A DNA stretch of 20,602 bases from a virus, in the IMG/VR virus record IMGVR_UViG_3300032516_000242, positions 1 through 20,602 of that record; one strand, written 5' to 3'. Under the pieces are notes generated by a model that made no database searches, had not been told where the DNA came from, and was given only the letters and a program-made list of their open reading frames with translations. Shown here piece by piece: positions 1 through 4,419 of the stretch; position 1 is the first letter of the stretch; the number at the start of each line of letters is the position of its first letter. The position numbers were made by a program, and so were the translations under genes.

Positions 1-31
1 GAGAAAGTCCTTTCATCTATGTTTAAATAAT

Positions 32-107
32 GCCCCGCTGACGTAATTGGTAGTCGTACTAGTCTCAAACACTAGGTGTGAGGGTTCGAATCCCTCGTGG
101 GGTACCA
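32..107 (+). tRNA. tRNA-Leu(CAA), short variable arm
   Basis: The acceptor GCCCCGC pairs with GTGGGGT and is followed by A73 and CCA. The T-arm is GAGGG-TTCGAAT-CCCTC, and the anticodon stem CTAGT/ACTAG carries loop CTCAAAC, giving anticodon CAA. The variable region is only about 4 nt (GTGT), whereas bacterial tRNA-Leu is normally class II with a long variable arm. The pairing is otherwise complete, so the gene is probably functional. Leu identity rests on the anticodon and A73. Confidence 0.9.
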
Positions 108-113
108 AACATT

Positions 114-210
114 GGGATCTGTGGCGTGCTTGGCCCTAGGCGCATTATGCCAAGTGAGTCCTTGGAGTAGCTCGAGAGAGTGGCGGGTTCGAATCCCGTA
201 GGTTCCACCA
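114..210 (+). tRNA. aberrant class II tRNA, probably Leu(GAG)-like
   Basis: The acceptor GGGATCT/AGGTTCC with A73-CCA and the T-arm GCGGG-TTCGAAT-CCCGT are clear. A variable-arm stem CTC/GAG (171-179) indicates class II. The D and anticodon region is odd. A D-stem GCG/CGC can form with an oversized loop, about 5 extra bases follow, and the anticodon hairpin CCAA/TTGG has an 8-nt loop containing GAG (or a 6-nt loop with a CCAAG/CTTGG stem). It could be a diverged functional tRNA, a frameshifting tRNA or a decaying copy. Confidence 0.6.
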
Positions 211-217
211 GACAAAC

Positions 218-292
218 GGGCCGCCAAATACGGTGGGAATTGTATTCCCAAGTCATGACTTACGAGCGCTTCGCGGGCGCTGCGGTCCACCA
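218..292 (+). tRNA. tRNA-like gene lacking a D-arm
   Basis: The acceptor GGGCCGC pairs with GCGGTCC, followed by A and CCA. The T-stem AGCGC/GCGCT is perfect, but its loop TTCGCGG lacks the invariant A58. An anticodon-type hairpin TGGGA-ATTGTAT-TCCCA (anticodon TGT by position, Thr) is followed by a variable hairpin AGTC/GACT. Only 9 nt separate acceptor and anticodon stem, so no D-arm can form. It is either a degenerate tRNA or an armless tRNA-like RNA. Confidence 0.45.
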
Positions 293-298
293 TTCACT

Positions 299-364
299 AA
301 GACTGTGTTAATATTCCCTCCGTCGGAGGTATCACTTCCGCCCCTGACAGTATGGGGCAGTCTT
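299..364 (+). ncRNA. candidate structured RNA between tRNAs
   Basis: Bases 299-304 (AAGACT) pair with 359-364 (AGTCTT). Inside are two hairpins: CCTCC-GTC-GGAGG (317-329) and GCCCC/GGGGC (340-344 with 354-358). There is no T-loop consensus or CCA. The shape is a three-way junction of roughly tRNA size. The function is unknown and the call rests on pairing only. Confidence 0.3.
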
Positions 365-371
365 ATACAGG

Positions 372-446
372 TACGATATTAGCTCAGAGTAAGAGCGCCA
401 CCCCGCAACGGTGGAGGACGTGGCTAATCCAAACCACATGTCGTAG
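372..446 (+). tRNA. degenerate tRNA-Cys(GCA)-like
   Basis: The acceptor TACGATA pairs with TGTCGTA, the D-arm GCTC/GAGC is good, and the anticodon stem CCACC/GGTGG is perfect with loop CCGCAAC (anticodon GCA). Position 33 is C instead of the near-invariant U. The T-arm has only a GTGG/CCAC stem with a 10-nt loop lacking TTCRA, and CCA is not encoded. It is probably a decaying or specialised copy; another Cys(GCA) tRNA lies at 3867-3958. Confidence 0.5.
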
Positions 447-453
447 AAAATTT

Positions 454-531
454 GCCCGGAGAGTGCAGCTGGTGAAGCCATCCTCCTTACAAGTGGAAAA
501 ATGTAGAGTTCGATTCTCTATCCGGGTACCA
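454..531 (+). tRNA. tRNA-Val(TAC)
   Basis: The acceptor GCCCGGA/TCCGGGT ends in A73-CCA, and the T-arm TAGAG-TTCGATT-CTCTA is perfect. The anticodon loop CTTACAA gives TAC, with one T-T mismatch in its stem (TCCTC/GTGGA). The D-arm pairs weakly. The gene ends 16 nt before the next CDS. Confidence 0.8.
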
Positions 532-535
532 TACA

Positions 536-543
536 GATAAATA
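536..543 (+). promoter_or_regulatory. late-promoter-like box GATAAATA
   Basis: GATAAATA fits the NATAAATA form of T4-type late promoters. It lies 4 nt before the ATG at 548, with no Shine-Dalgarno sequence in between, so a transcript starting about 6 nt downstream would be essentially leaderless. The same arrangement recurs at 4407 and 4661. Confidence 0.4.
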
Positions 544-547
544 TAGA

Positions 548-1075
548 ATGAATTTAGCAGAAATACTTAACGAAGGACGTGACGCCCCGCTGTATCATGG
601 TATGACCCCAGCTAAGGCTCGGTCAGTATTTACTAGAGATACTCTTCCTGCAAGTTGGACACATAATATTCCTGGTTTAGGTAAAGTACAAGGAAATAGT
701 TTCTCAAGAAACAAACTATTAAAGTACGGATATGTGGTCATAACTGTGAACCAGACTAAGTTAGCACAGACATACAAAATAATTCCCTTAGATGGCGAAT
801 ATGTTCATAGTGCTAGACACGACGGTGTTCCATCTACTCTTCCATATGCAAGAGACAGAAATGCAATTAATATGTTTGGTGATAAAAAACTGCCGGCACA
901 ATTATTGTCAGAAGAATTTGTTGTAGGAGATATATCTAATTTACACAAATATATTCTAAGTATTTCGGTTGGCGAGTCGGACTTTGGAAGGGAGATACTA
1001 AAGAAAAATCAAATTTTAGAACTTAGAAAATTTTCTCAGAGGTATGCCGATAAGTGGAATATTGAACTAAAATAA
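548..1075 (+). CDS. ADP-ribosyltransferase-like phage protein with capsid-targeting-like leader
   Basis: This is a 175-residue protein. The N-terminus (MNLAEILNEG) resembles the short leaders of T4 internal head proteins, and contains an L-x-E triplet of the kind cut by T4-type prohead protease. LYHGM (residues 15-19), SFSRN (51-55) and LSEEF (120-124) appear in the order expected for an ADP-ribosyltransferase fold (Tyr-His, Ser-x-Ser, E-x-E). The Alt protein of T4 is a packaged enzyme of this kind, though much larger. No Shine-Dalgarno sequence precedes the ATG; a GATAAATA box sits directly upstream. It is a single gene between tRNAs on the same strand. The ART assignment is from motifs only, and a generic phage structural protein remains possible. 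Confidence 0.55.
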   Translation: MNLAEILNEGRDAPLYHGMTPAKARSVFTRDTLPASWTHNIPGLGKVQGNSFSRNKLLKYGYVVITVNQTKLAQTYKIIPLDGEYVHSARHDGVPSTLPYARDRNAINMFGDKKLPAQLLSEEFVVGDISNLHKYILSISVGESDFGREILKKNQILELRKFSQRYADKWNIELK

Positions 1076-1127
1076 AAATTCGGCCTCCCCATAGGCATAG
1101 TATTAGCGCAAGCATTGGGAACTATTT

Positions 1128-1220
1128 GGGAGATGATGCAGAGCGGCCTCTGCCCCTGTCTTGAAAACAGATGTATCGATGAAGAATCGGTAGGCGATCG
1201 ACACGACCCTTCTCCCGCCA
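1128..1220 (+). tRNA. tRNA-Ser(TGA)
   Basis: GGGAGA pairs with TCTCCC, followed by G73 and CCA, as expected for Ser. The anticodon hairpin CTGT-CTTGAAA-ACAG gives TGA. The long variable arm CGAT-GAAGA-ATCG confirms class II. The T-arm is poor: a TCGACAC loop flanked by weakly pairing bases, with no clean TTCRANY. Confidence 0.75.
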
Positions 1221-1226
1221 TAATAT

Positions 1227-1300
1227 GCGTGCTTAGTTAAATGGTATAATCGTTGGTTGCCATCCACCAGTCAAGGGTTCGATTCCCTTAGCCCGCACCA
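1227..1300 (+). tRNA. tRNA-Gly(GCC)
   Basis: The acceptor GCGTGCT/AGCCCGC has one T-C mismatch and ends in A73-CCA. The T-arm AAGGG-TTCGATT-CCCTT is perfect. The anticodon loop TTGCCAT gives GCC, on a stem with one mismatch (GTTGG/CCACC). It starts 6 nt after the previous tRNA. Confidence 0.82.
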
Positions 1301-1311
1301 ATTTCTTTTAC

Positions 1312-1406
1312 GGATGGTTGAAGTGCAATAGGCAAGCACGCAAATCACTGGAATCATATTTGACTCTTTCCAAAGGGTTGTGGTTCAAATCCATCGCCAT
1401 CCGCCA
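1312..1406 (+). tRNA. tRNA-Ser-like with enlarged anticodon loop
   Basis: The acceptor GGATGGT/GCCATCC with G73-CCA, the D-arm GTGC-AATAGGCAA-GCAC, the variable hairpin CTTT-CC-AAAG and the T-loop TTCAAAT are all present. The anticodon arm is CAAAT/ATTTG closing a 12-nt loop that contains TGGAA, so the likely anticodon is GGA (Ser) in a non-canonical loop. It may be a modified or decaying tRNA-Ser. Confidence 0.6.
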
Positions 1407-1407
1407 A

Positions 1408-1488
1408 GTTCTAAAGGGTACATACAGCAAATTAAAAACTTTTATTGATAAAAAGCAAAAACTGTATCCTGAATATATTTTCGCGTAG
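1408..1488 (+). pseudogene. short ORF fragment E1 following a tRNA
   Basis: Directly after the tRNA CCA, 26 sense codons read VLKGTYSKLKTFIDKK and then QKLYPEYIFA before TAG, which lies inside the acceptor stem of the next tRNA. No plausible start codon with a ribosome site is present. DNA and peptide resemble fragment E2 at 3307-3402 (shared LK..Y.KL and YI, with synonymous Leu and Ile codons). The ends can also pair as an RNA hairpin: AGGGTACA (1415-1422) with TGTATCCT (1463-1470). It is either a gene remnant or a structured spacer. Confidence 0.35.
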
Positions 1489-1557
1489 TGGCAGAGCGGC
1501 TAGAGCGCCTCCCTCATAAGGATGAATACACTGGTTCGAATCCAGTCTACGCGACCA
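1482..1557 (+). tRNA. tRNA-Met/Ile2 (CAT)
   Basis: The acceptor CGCGTAG pairs perfectly with CTACGCG, followed by A73 and CCA. The T-arm is ACTGG-TTCGAAT-CCAGT. The anticodon loop CTCATAA gives CAT. The stem lacks the three G-C pairs of an initiator tRNA, so it is an elongator Met or a lysidine-type Ile2 tRNA. Confidence 0.85.
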
Positions 1558-1564
1558 ACACAAT

Positions 1565-1637
1565 CTCTCGTCCAATGGACTTGGTGGCCAGTCTTCGAAA
1601 CTAGCTTACAGTGGTTCGACTCCACTACGAGGGTCCA
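1565..1637 (+). tRNA. tRNA-Arg(TCG)
   Basis: The acceptor CTCTCGT/ACGAGGG ends in T73-CCA. The T-arm AGTGG-TTCGACT-CCACT is perfect. The anticodon loop CTTCGAA gives TCG on stem CCAGT/ACTAG, which has one mismatch. The D-arm is short, with stem CC/GG. Confidence 0.82.
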
Positions 1638-1688
1638 AATTTAGAAGGGTGGTGACGCGGCCCGGATTAAAGCAGCGTCGATAATTAT

Positions 1689-1765
1689 ATCTCTATCGTC
1701 TAGTGGCTTTAGGACGCTACCCTCTCAAGGTGGAAAGTCGGGTTCGAATCCCGATAGGGATGCCA
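1689..1765 (+). tRNA. tRNA-Glu(CTC)
   Basis: The acceptor ATCTCTA/TAGGGAT ends in G73-CCA. The T-arm TCGGG-TTCGAAT-CCCGA and the anticodon stem CTACC/GGTGG are complete. Loop CTCTCAA gives anticodon CTC, and G73 fits Glu. The 51 nt before it (1638-1688) hold a GACGC/GCGTC hairpin and nothing else recognisable. Confidence 0.9.
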
Positions 1766-1770
1766 TACAT

Positions 1771-1845
1771 GACCCTATCGTCTATCGGTTAGGACGTTAG
1801 CCTTTCACGCTGAAAAGCGGGGTTCGATTCCCCGTAGGGTCGCCA
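1771..1845 (+). tRNA. tRNA-Glu(TTC)
   Basis: The acceptor GACCCTA/TAGGGTC is perfect with G73-CCA. The anticodon arm TTAGC-CTTTCAC-GCTGA gives TTC. The T-arm is CGGGG-TTCGATT-CCCCG. It is the second Glu acceptor in tandem, 5 nt after the CTC species. Confidence 0.93.
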
Positions 1846-1853
1846 AAAACAAT

Positions 1854-1927
1854 CGGGGATTGGTGCAATGGAAGCATAACTGGCTCTGAACCAGCAGCCG
1901 ACAGTTCGATTCTGTCATCCCCTGCCA
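1854..1927 (+). tRNA. tRNA-Gln(CTG)
   Basis: GGGGAT pairs with ATCCCC. Pair 1-72 is an open C-T, which fits the weak first pair typical of Gln tRNAs, and G73-CCA follows. The anticodon arm CTGG-CTCTGAA-CCAG gives CTG. The T-arm is GACAG-TTCGATT-CTGTC. Confidence 0.88.
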
Positions 1928-1932
1928 ATTAT

Positions 1933-2034
1933 CGCTGTGAGACTTGGTGTCCGGGACCGTGCGCGCAACCCGACGAGGCGGTTCGATTCCGTCCTTACTG
2001 GTGATTCAGGTTCGATTCCTGACGCAGCGGCTCA
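1933..2034 (+). tRNA. tRNA-like gene with two T-arm-like hairpins
   Basis: The acceptor CGCTGTG pairs with CGCAGCG, followed by G and CTCA instead of CCA. A canonical T-arm TCAGG-TTCGATT-CCTGA is at 2006-2022. A second hairpin, GGCGG-TTCGATT-CCGTC (1977-1993), has an identical loop; by position it would be the anticodon arm with anticodon CGA (Ser). The 5' part is about 15 nt longer than a normal D region. It could be Ser(CGA) with an enlarged D region, or a recombinant of two tRNAs. Confidence 0.4.
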
Positions 2035-2047
2035 ATTACAGGAGAAG

Positions 2048-2275
2048 ATGATGTTAAGCATTAAGGATATGGTGAGAGACGGAAAGAAAGTAACATTTAT
2101 GTTTTATCGCCAACGAGAACTCTGGTATAAGACCGAAGATGGCTTTGAATTTCCTGTTCCCATTGAAGATGCCGGTGACGGTGTCTTTCTAAACGAAGAT
2201 AAGGCAATGCTGTTCATGCGCTATATCAGAAAGCATATGGAGATGATTGCTAAAGAGAAGGCATTAGTAGTATAA
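2048..2275 (+). CDS. small conserved-looking phage protein, unknown
   Basis: This is a 75-residue acidic/basic mixed protein (MMLSIKDMVRDGKK...). The start at 2048 is chosen because AGGAGA precedes it at good spacing; the reading frame is open further upstream only through the tRNA-like gene. A second ATG follows immediately at 2051. No signal peptide, membrane segment or recognised catalytic motif is visible. It is aromatic- and methionine-rich near the C-terminus. It lies in the tRNA array, between a tRNA-like gene and tRNA-Ser(GCT), and is probably co-transcribed with them. I do not recognise the family. Confidence 0.75.
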   Translation: MMLSIKDMVRDGKKVTFMFYRQRELWYKTEDGFEFPVPIEDAGDGVFLNEDKAMLFMRYIRKHMEMIAKEKALVV

Positions 2276-2283
2276 TAAAATAT

Positions 2284-2375
2284 GGGTGATTGGCAGAGAG
2301 GCTTATCGCAACGGTTTGCTAAACCGTCGGGTCACGCAAGTGGCCCCAGAGGTTCAAATCCTCTATCACCCGCCA
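2284..2375 (+). tRNA. tRNA-Ser(GCT)
   Basis: The acceptor GGGTGAT/ATCACCC is perfect with G73-CCA. The anticodon arm ACGGT-TTGCTAA-ACCGT gives GCT. A long variable arm and the T-arm AGAGG-TTCAAAT-CCTCT are present. It is a fully canonical class II tRNA. Confidence 0.93.
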
Positions 2376-2382
2376 AATAATT

Positions 2383-2709
2383 ATGAACTTTATAATCGAT
2401 CCAGAATATCTAACATCCATTACAATCGTGACGGATCACATAAAGAGTCTGCCCGAGGATGAGCAATTGATTCAAAAGCTTAAAGGACATTCTTACACCT
2501 CTGTTAGATCTATTGATCATCCAGAATTCTCTAAGTTGAGAGAACAACTCGGGACAGACGGTTTTATAAAGATCGAACGTGGCTGGTGGAATGGTGATGT
2601 GGTAAAGAAGCCATTTTCAATAAATGGAGCAAAATTTAAGAAGAATGAAGCATTTCATAGTGGATCAGCAATCAAATATACAATTGATTCGAAATTGAAA
2701 AAGAAATAG
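2383..2709 (+). CDS. unknown phage protein
   Basis: This 108-residue protein begins 7 nt after the CCA of tRNA-Ser(GCT), with no Shine-Dalgarno sequence, so translation may use a leaderless or processed mRNA made when the tRNA is cut out. The sequence is charged, with a lysine-rich end, and contains the segment GWWNGDVVKKPF. No membrane segment is present. It ends in TAG, one base before the ATG of the next gene, so the two are a translational pair. I do not recognise the family. Confidence 0.7.
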   Translation: MNFIIDPEYLTSITIVTDHIKSLPEDEQLIQKLKGHSYTSVRSIDHPEFSKLREQLGTDGFIKIERGWWNGDVVKKPFSINGAKFKKNEAFHSGSAIKYTIDSKLKKK

Positions 2710-2710
2710 C

Positions 2711-2998
2711 ATGCAAGAAGATTTGAACCAAATAAAGCAACATTTAGAAATAGCTGCGGAACTTGCTCAGCAATGGCAAGTAAGGGTGCAGAATACCGAA
2801 GGCGACAGCGATTTATACCGCAAGCTTGCGTTTTACCTAACACCGTCGTTGTATCACTGGATAAGTGGTATGCAAGCTGGCAATATGAAGGATTTAGAAA
2901 ATACATTGGCACAAAGAGCTAAAGAGGCAGACGTTAAGCCACAACCACTTGCTCATAAGGGAGATGGACACAAGGTATTGACAGAAGTAAAGAAATAA
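2711..2998 (+). CDS. unknown phage protein, helical
   Basis: This 95-residue protein is largely alpha-helical in character (QEDLNQIKQHLEIAAELAQQ near the start). The C-terminal tail is basic, with several lysines. The start ATG lies just after the TAG of the preceding gene (TAGCATG), which indicates coupling. There is no recognised motif. It ends 9 nt before tRNA-Lys. The helical pattern suggests a small binding or oligomerising protein; no function can be assigned. Confidence 0.7.
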   Translation: MQEDLNQIKQHLEIAAELAQQWQVRVQNTEGDSDLYRKLAFYLTPSLYHWISGMQAGNMKDLENTLAQRAKEADVKPQPLAHKGDGHKVLTEVKK

Positions 2999-3007
2999 AG
3001 TAATATT

Positions 3008-3081
3008 GGGGTTGTAATTCAATGATAGAATATCCGGCTTTTAACCGGTCAACCAGGGTTTGATTCCCTGCAGCCCTACCA
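3008..3081 (+). tRNA. tRNA-Lys(TTT), copy 1
   Basis: The acceptor GGGGTTG/CAGCCCT ends in A73-CCA. The anticodon arm is TCCGG-CTTTTAA-CCGGT. The T-arm CAGGG-TTTGATT-CCCTG has C56 replaced by T, as also seen in the CTA tRNA at 19017. Confidence 0.9.
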
Positions 3082-3088
3082 AATATAT

Positions 3089-3164
3089 GGATCCTTAACT
3101 CAAATGGCTAGAGACCTGCCTTTTAAGCAGAGTGATATCAGTTCGATGCTGATAGGATCTACCA
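3089..3164 (+). tRNA. tRNA-Lys(TTT), copy 2
   Basis: The acceptor GGATCCT/AGGATCT ends in A73-CCA. The anticodon hairpin CTGC-CTTTTAA-GCAG gives TTT. The T-arm is ATCAG-TTCGATG-CTGAT. Its body differs clearly from copy 1, so this is not a recent duplicate. The next 59 nt (3165-3223) hold a TTTGCTG/CAGCAGA pairing and no gene. Confidence 0.9.
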
Positions 3165-3223
3165 AACTGTTGATTTGCTGGTGATAGGAAACTAGATGGC
3201 AGCTGGAAAGACAGCAGATACAT

Positions 3224-3307
3224 GGGGTGGTAGACCACTAAGGAGATGGAGCGGACTGTAAATCCGTTGCTAACGCCCGCCAGGATCGTTACCCGGACGC
3301 CCCACCA
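3224..3307 (+). tRNA. tRNA-Tyr(GTA)
   Basis: GGGGTG pairs with CGCCCC, then A73-CCA. The anticodon arm GCGGA-CTGTAAA-TCCGT gives GTA. A long variable region fits class II Tyr. The T-arm CCAGG-ATCGTTA-CCCGG lacks the usual TT at loop positions 54-55 and has one mismatch. Confidence 0.82.
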
Positions 3308-3402
3308 AGTTTCTAAAGAGTGTTTACCGCAAACTAAACAAAATTTCAAACTATTATCTTGAAAAGAAAGCGCACTCTGACTATATAAAGGATAGAAAAT
3401 GA
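3307..3402 (+). pseudogene. short ORF fragment E2 following tRNA-Tyr
   Basis: Beginning at the CCA of tRNA-Tyr, 31 sense codons read KFLKSVYRKLNKISN and then YYLEKKAHSDYIKDRK. The frame ends in TGA overlapping the next start (ATGA at 3399). The open frame extends back only to TAA at 3271 and contains no ATG, GTG or TTG. It resembles fragment E1 at 1408-1488. A stem AGAGTGT (3317-3323) with GCACTCT (3372-3378) is also possible. It is either a gene remnant duplicated with tRNA 3' flanks or a structured spacer. Confidence 0.4.
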
Positions 3403-3785
3403 CACACAAAATTGCTATTATTACGACACGCGATTGTTGTTATAATGATTATGACGATGAATATAGTAAGATCATTGATAGCATCACTGATTGGGAAGAT
3501 GTTTCCGACGAAGAATTTCAAACTTTGAAGTTTGCCTCATCAAGGCTTGGGTTCGCATTATTAGAACGTCCGAGTGATATGAAGAAATTTATTGCCAAGA
3601 CTATCACTGATTATATGGCTATTGCAAAGGCTGAAGCAGAACGCGCAGAAGTAGAAAAGAAAAAGCGCGAAGAAGCAGCACTTCAACGTAAATTTAAGAA
3701 AGATTTCAATGATAAGGCATCCAAGGAAAAGATGTTAGCAAGACTATCACAAGAACTTGGTGTTGATATCGTTAAAAAAGTCTAA
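3399..3785 (+). CDS. unknown phage protein with coiled-coil C-terminus
   Basis: This is a 128-residue protein. The first half is acidic (YNDYDDEYSKIIDSITDWED). Residues about 65-110 are a long, highly charged helix rich in A, E, K and R (KAEAERAEVEKKKREEAA), likely a coiled coil. AAAGGA sits 7 nt before the ATG. Its ATG overlaps the stop of fragment E2 (ATGA). No enzymatic motif is visible. A scaffold- or adaptor-like role is possible, but this is only inferred from composition. Confidence 0.8.
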   Translation: MTHKIAIITTRDCCYNDYDDEYSKIIDSITDWEDVSDEEFQTLKFASSRLGFALLERPSDMKKFIAKTITDYMAIAKAEAERAEVEKKKREEAALQRKFKKDFNDKASKEKMLARLSQELGVDIVKKV

Positions 3786-3797
3786 GAAGCTAGCCTA

Positions 3798-3863
3798 ATG
3801 GCTGGTGGTATGTCCCCAGATGTGATCAAAGTGGCCTCTACACTATTAGATATTAGACTATGA
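3798..3863 (+). CDS. possible 21-codon micro-ORF
   Basis: This is an ATG-started 21-codon frame (MAGGMSPDVIKV...) in the 81-nt gap between the coiled-coil gene and tRNA-Cys. It ends in TGA 3 nt before that tRNA. No clear ribosome-binding site is present. It could be a leader peptide, a remnant or chance. Confidence 0.15.
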   Translation: MAGGMSPDVIKVASTLLDIRL

Positions 3864-3866
3864 ATT

Positions 3867-3958
3867 GGCCAGGTAGCAAAGCGGCCGAACGCACCCGTCT
3901 GCAAAGCGGGAAACTACCTAGGTATACATCGTTGGTTCGAATCCAACCCTGGCCTCCA
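3867..3958 (+). tRNA. tRNA-Cys(GCA) with long variable arm
   Basis: The acceptor GGCCAGG/CCTGGCC is perfect with T73 (U73 is a Cys identity base) and CCA. The anticodon arm CCCGT-CTGCAAA-GCGGG gives GCA. The T-arm is GTTGG-TTCGAAT-CCAAC. Between anticodon and T stems lie about 20 nt forming TACC-TA-GGTA, so it is class II in shape, whereas bacterial tRNA-Cys is normally class I. Confidence 0.88.
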
Positions 3959-3970
3959 GTTTTGATATAC

Positions 3971-4040
3971 GGGACCATAGCCAACATTGACTTCACTGAG
4001 TAGCTACTGTGGGGGCCGGCGGTAACTATGAACAAGTCCT
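3971..4040 (+). ncRNA. candidate structured RNA, domain 1
   Basis: GGAC (3972-3975) pairs with GTCC (4036-4039), and CATAG (3976-3980) pairs with CTATG (4026-4030). Inside is the palindrome AGTAGCTACT (3999-4008) and a G/C-rich segment. There is no T-loop consensus and no CCA, so it is not a tRNA. The function is unknown. Confidence 0.35.
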
Positions 4041-4050
4041 AGACAGGCTA

Positions 4051-4147
4051 TTCCACTCATGTGCAATACGGGGGCATCCTGTTGAGCATACCAGGGGCCC
4101 GGTAAGCACATATAAACACTCGCTGCGAGTAATGTGTAAAAGTGGAA
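4051..4147 (+). ncRNA. candidate structured RNA, domain 2
   Basis: The outer stem is TTCCACT (4051-4057) with AGTGGAA (4141-4147). Next is TGTGC (4060-4064) with GCACA (4106-4110), continued by TACGGG (4067-4072) with CCC and GTA (4098-4104) around a bulged G. This is capped by TCCTG/CAGGG (4077-4081 with 4092-4096). A second hairpin is ACTCG-CTG-CGAGT (4118-4130). Nested pairing across 97 nt, with no ORF or tRNA, makes a real RNA likely. No known family is recognised. Confidence 0.45.
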
Positions 4148-4164
4148 CATATATCAATTTATTT

Positions 4165-4241
4165 GCCCCTCTACGCTAATTGGCAGTGCGGTCAGACTTA
4201 AAATCTGAAGGTTCTCGGTTCGAATCCGAGGAGGGGTACCA
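4165..4241 (+). tRNA. tRNA-Leu(TAA), short variable arm
   Basis: The acceptor GCCCCTC/GAGGGGT ends in A73-CCA. The anticodon arm TCAGA-CTTAAAA-TCTGA gives TAA. The T-arm CTCGG-TTCGAAT-CCGAG is perfect. The variable loop is only AGGTT. It shares the class I-like Leu architecture of the tRNA at 32-107. Confidence 0.92.
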
Positions 4242-4249
4242 GAATCTGT

Positions 4250-4324
4250 TGGGGTGATATGCAATGGTATGCATACTGGTCTTTGAAACCAGGTTAGAAG
4301 GTTCGATCCCTTCCTCCCCTGCCA
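4250..4324 (+). tRNA. tRNA-Gln(TTG)
   Basis: GGGG pairs with CCCC. Pair 1-72 is an unpaired T-T, consistent with the weak first pair of Gln tRNAs, with G73-CCA. The anticodon arm CTGGT-CTTTGAA-ACCAG gives TTG. The T-arm is GAAGG-TTCGATC-CCTTC. Confidence 0.88.
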
Positions 4325-4329
4325 AATAT

Positions 4330-4404
4330 GTCGCCATCGTTCAACGGATAGGACGGAACGCTACGAACGTTCAAATAGGGGTTCGATTCCTCTTGGCGGC
4401 TCCA
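4330..4404 (+). tRNA. tRNA-Arg(ACG)
   Basis: The acceptor GTCGCCA/TGGCGGC ends in T73-CCA. The anticodon arm GAACG-CTACGAA-CGTTC gives ACG (read as ICG after deamination). The T-arm is AGGGG-TTCGATT-CCTCT. It is the last tRNA of the main array. Confidence 0.92.
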
Positions 4405-4406
4405 GT

Positions 4407-4414
4407 GATAAATA
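4407..4414 (+). promoter_or_regulatory. late-promoter-like box GATAAATA
   Basis: GATAAATA begins 3 nt after the tRNA-Arg CCA and ends 5 nt before the ATG at 4420. Using T4 late-promoter geometry, transcription would start at or very near that A, giving a leaderless mRNA. No Shine-Dalgarno sequence is present. Confidence 0.45.
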
Positions 4415-4419
4415 GCAAT

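Noticed and set aside
65-293. Minus-strand ORFs with TGFEPATL and RDSNPHT-like peptides
   Set aside because: These peptides are the typical antisense translation of tRNA genes (reverse of TTCGAATCCC) and coincide with the tRNAs at 32-292.
352-540. Plus-strand 62-codon ORF
   Set aside because: It runs through the Cys-like and Val tRNA genes; no ribosome site and no protein-like composition.
1937-2047. N-terminal extension of the 2048 gene
   Set aside because: The extra codons are tRNA-like sequence; AGGAGA supports the start at 2048.
1-4404. CRISPR array in the repeat-rich tRNA region
   Set aside because: The repeated GGTTCGAATCC-like words are T-arms of tRNAs; spacing is irregular and no direct-repeat and spacer pattern exists.
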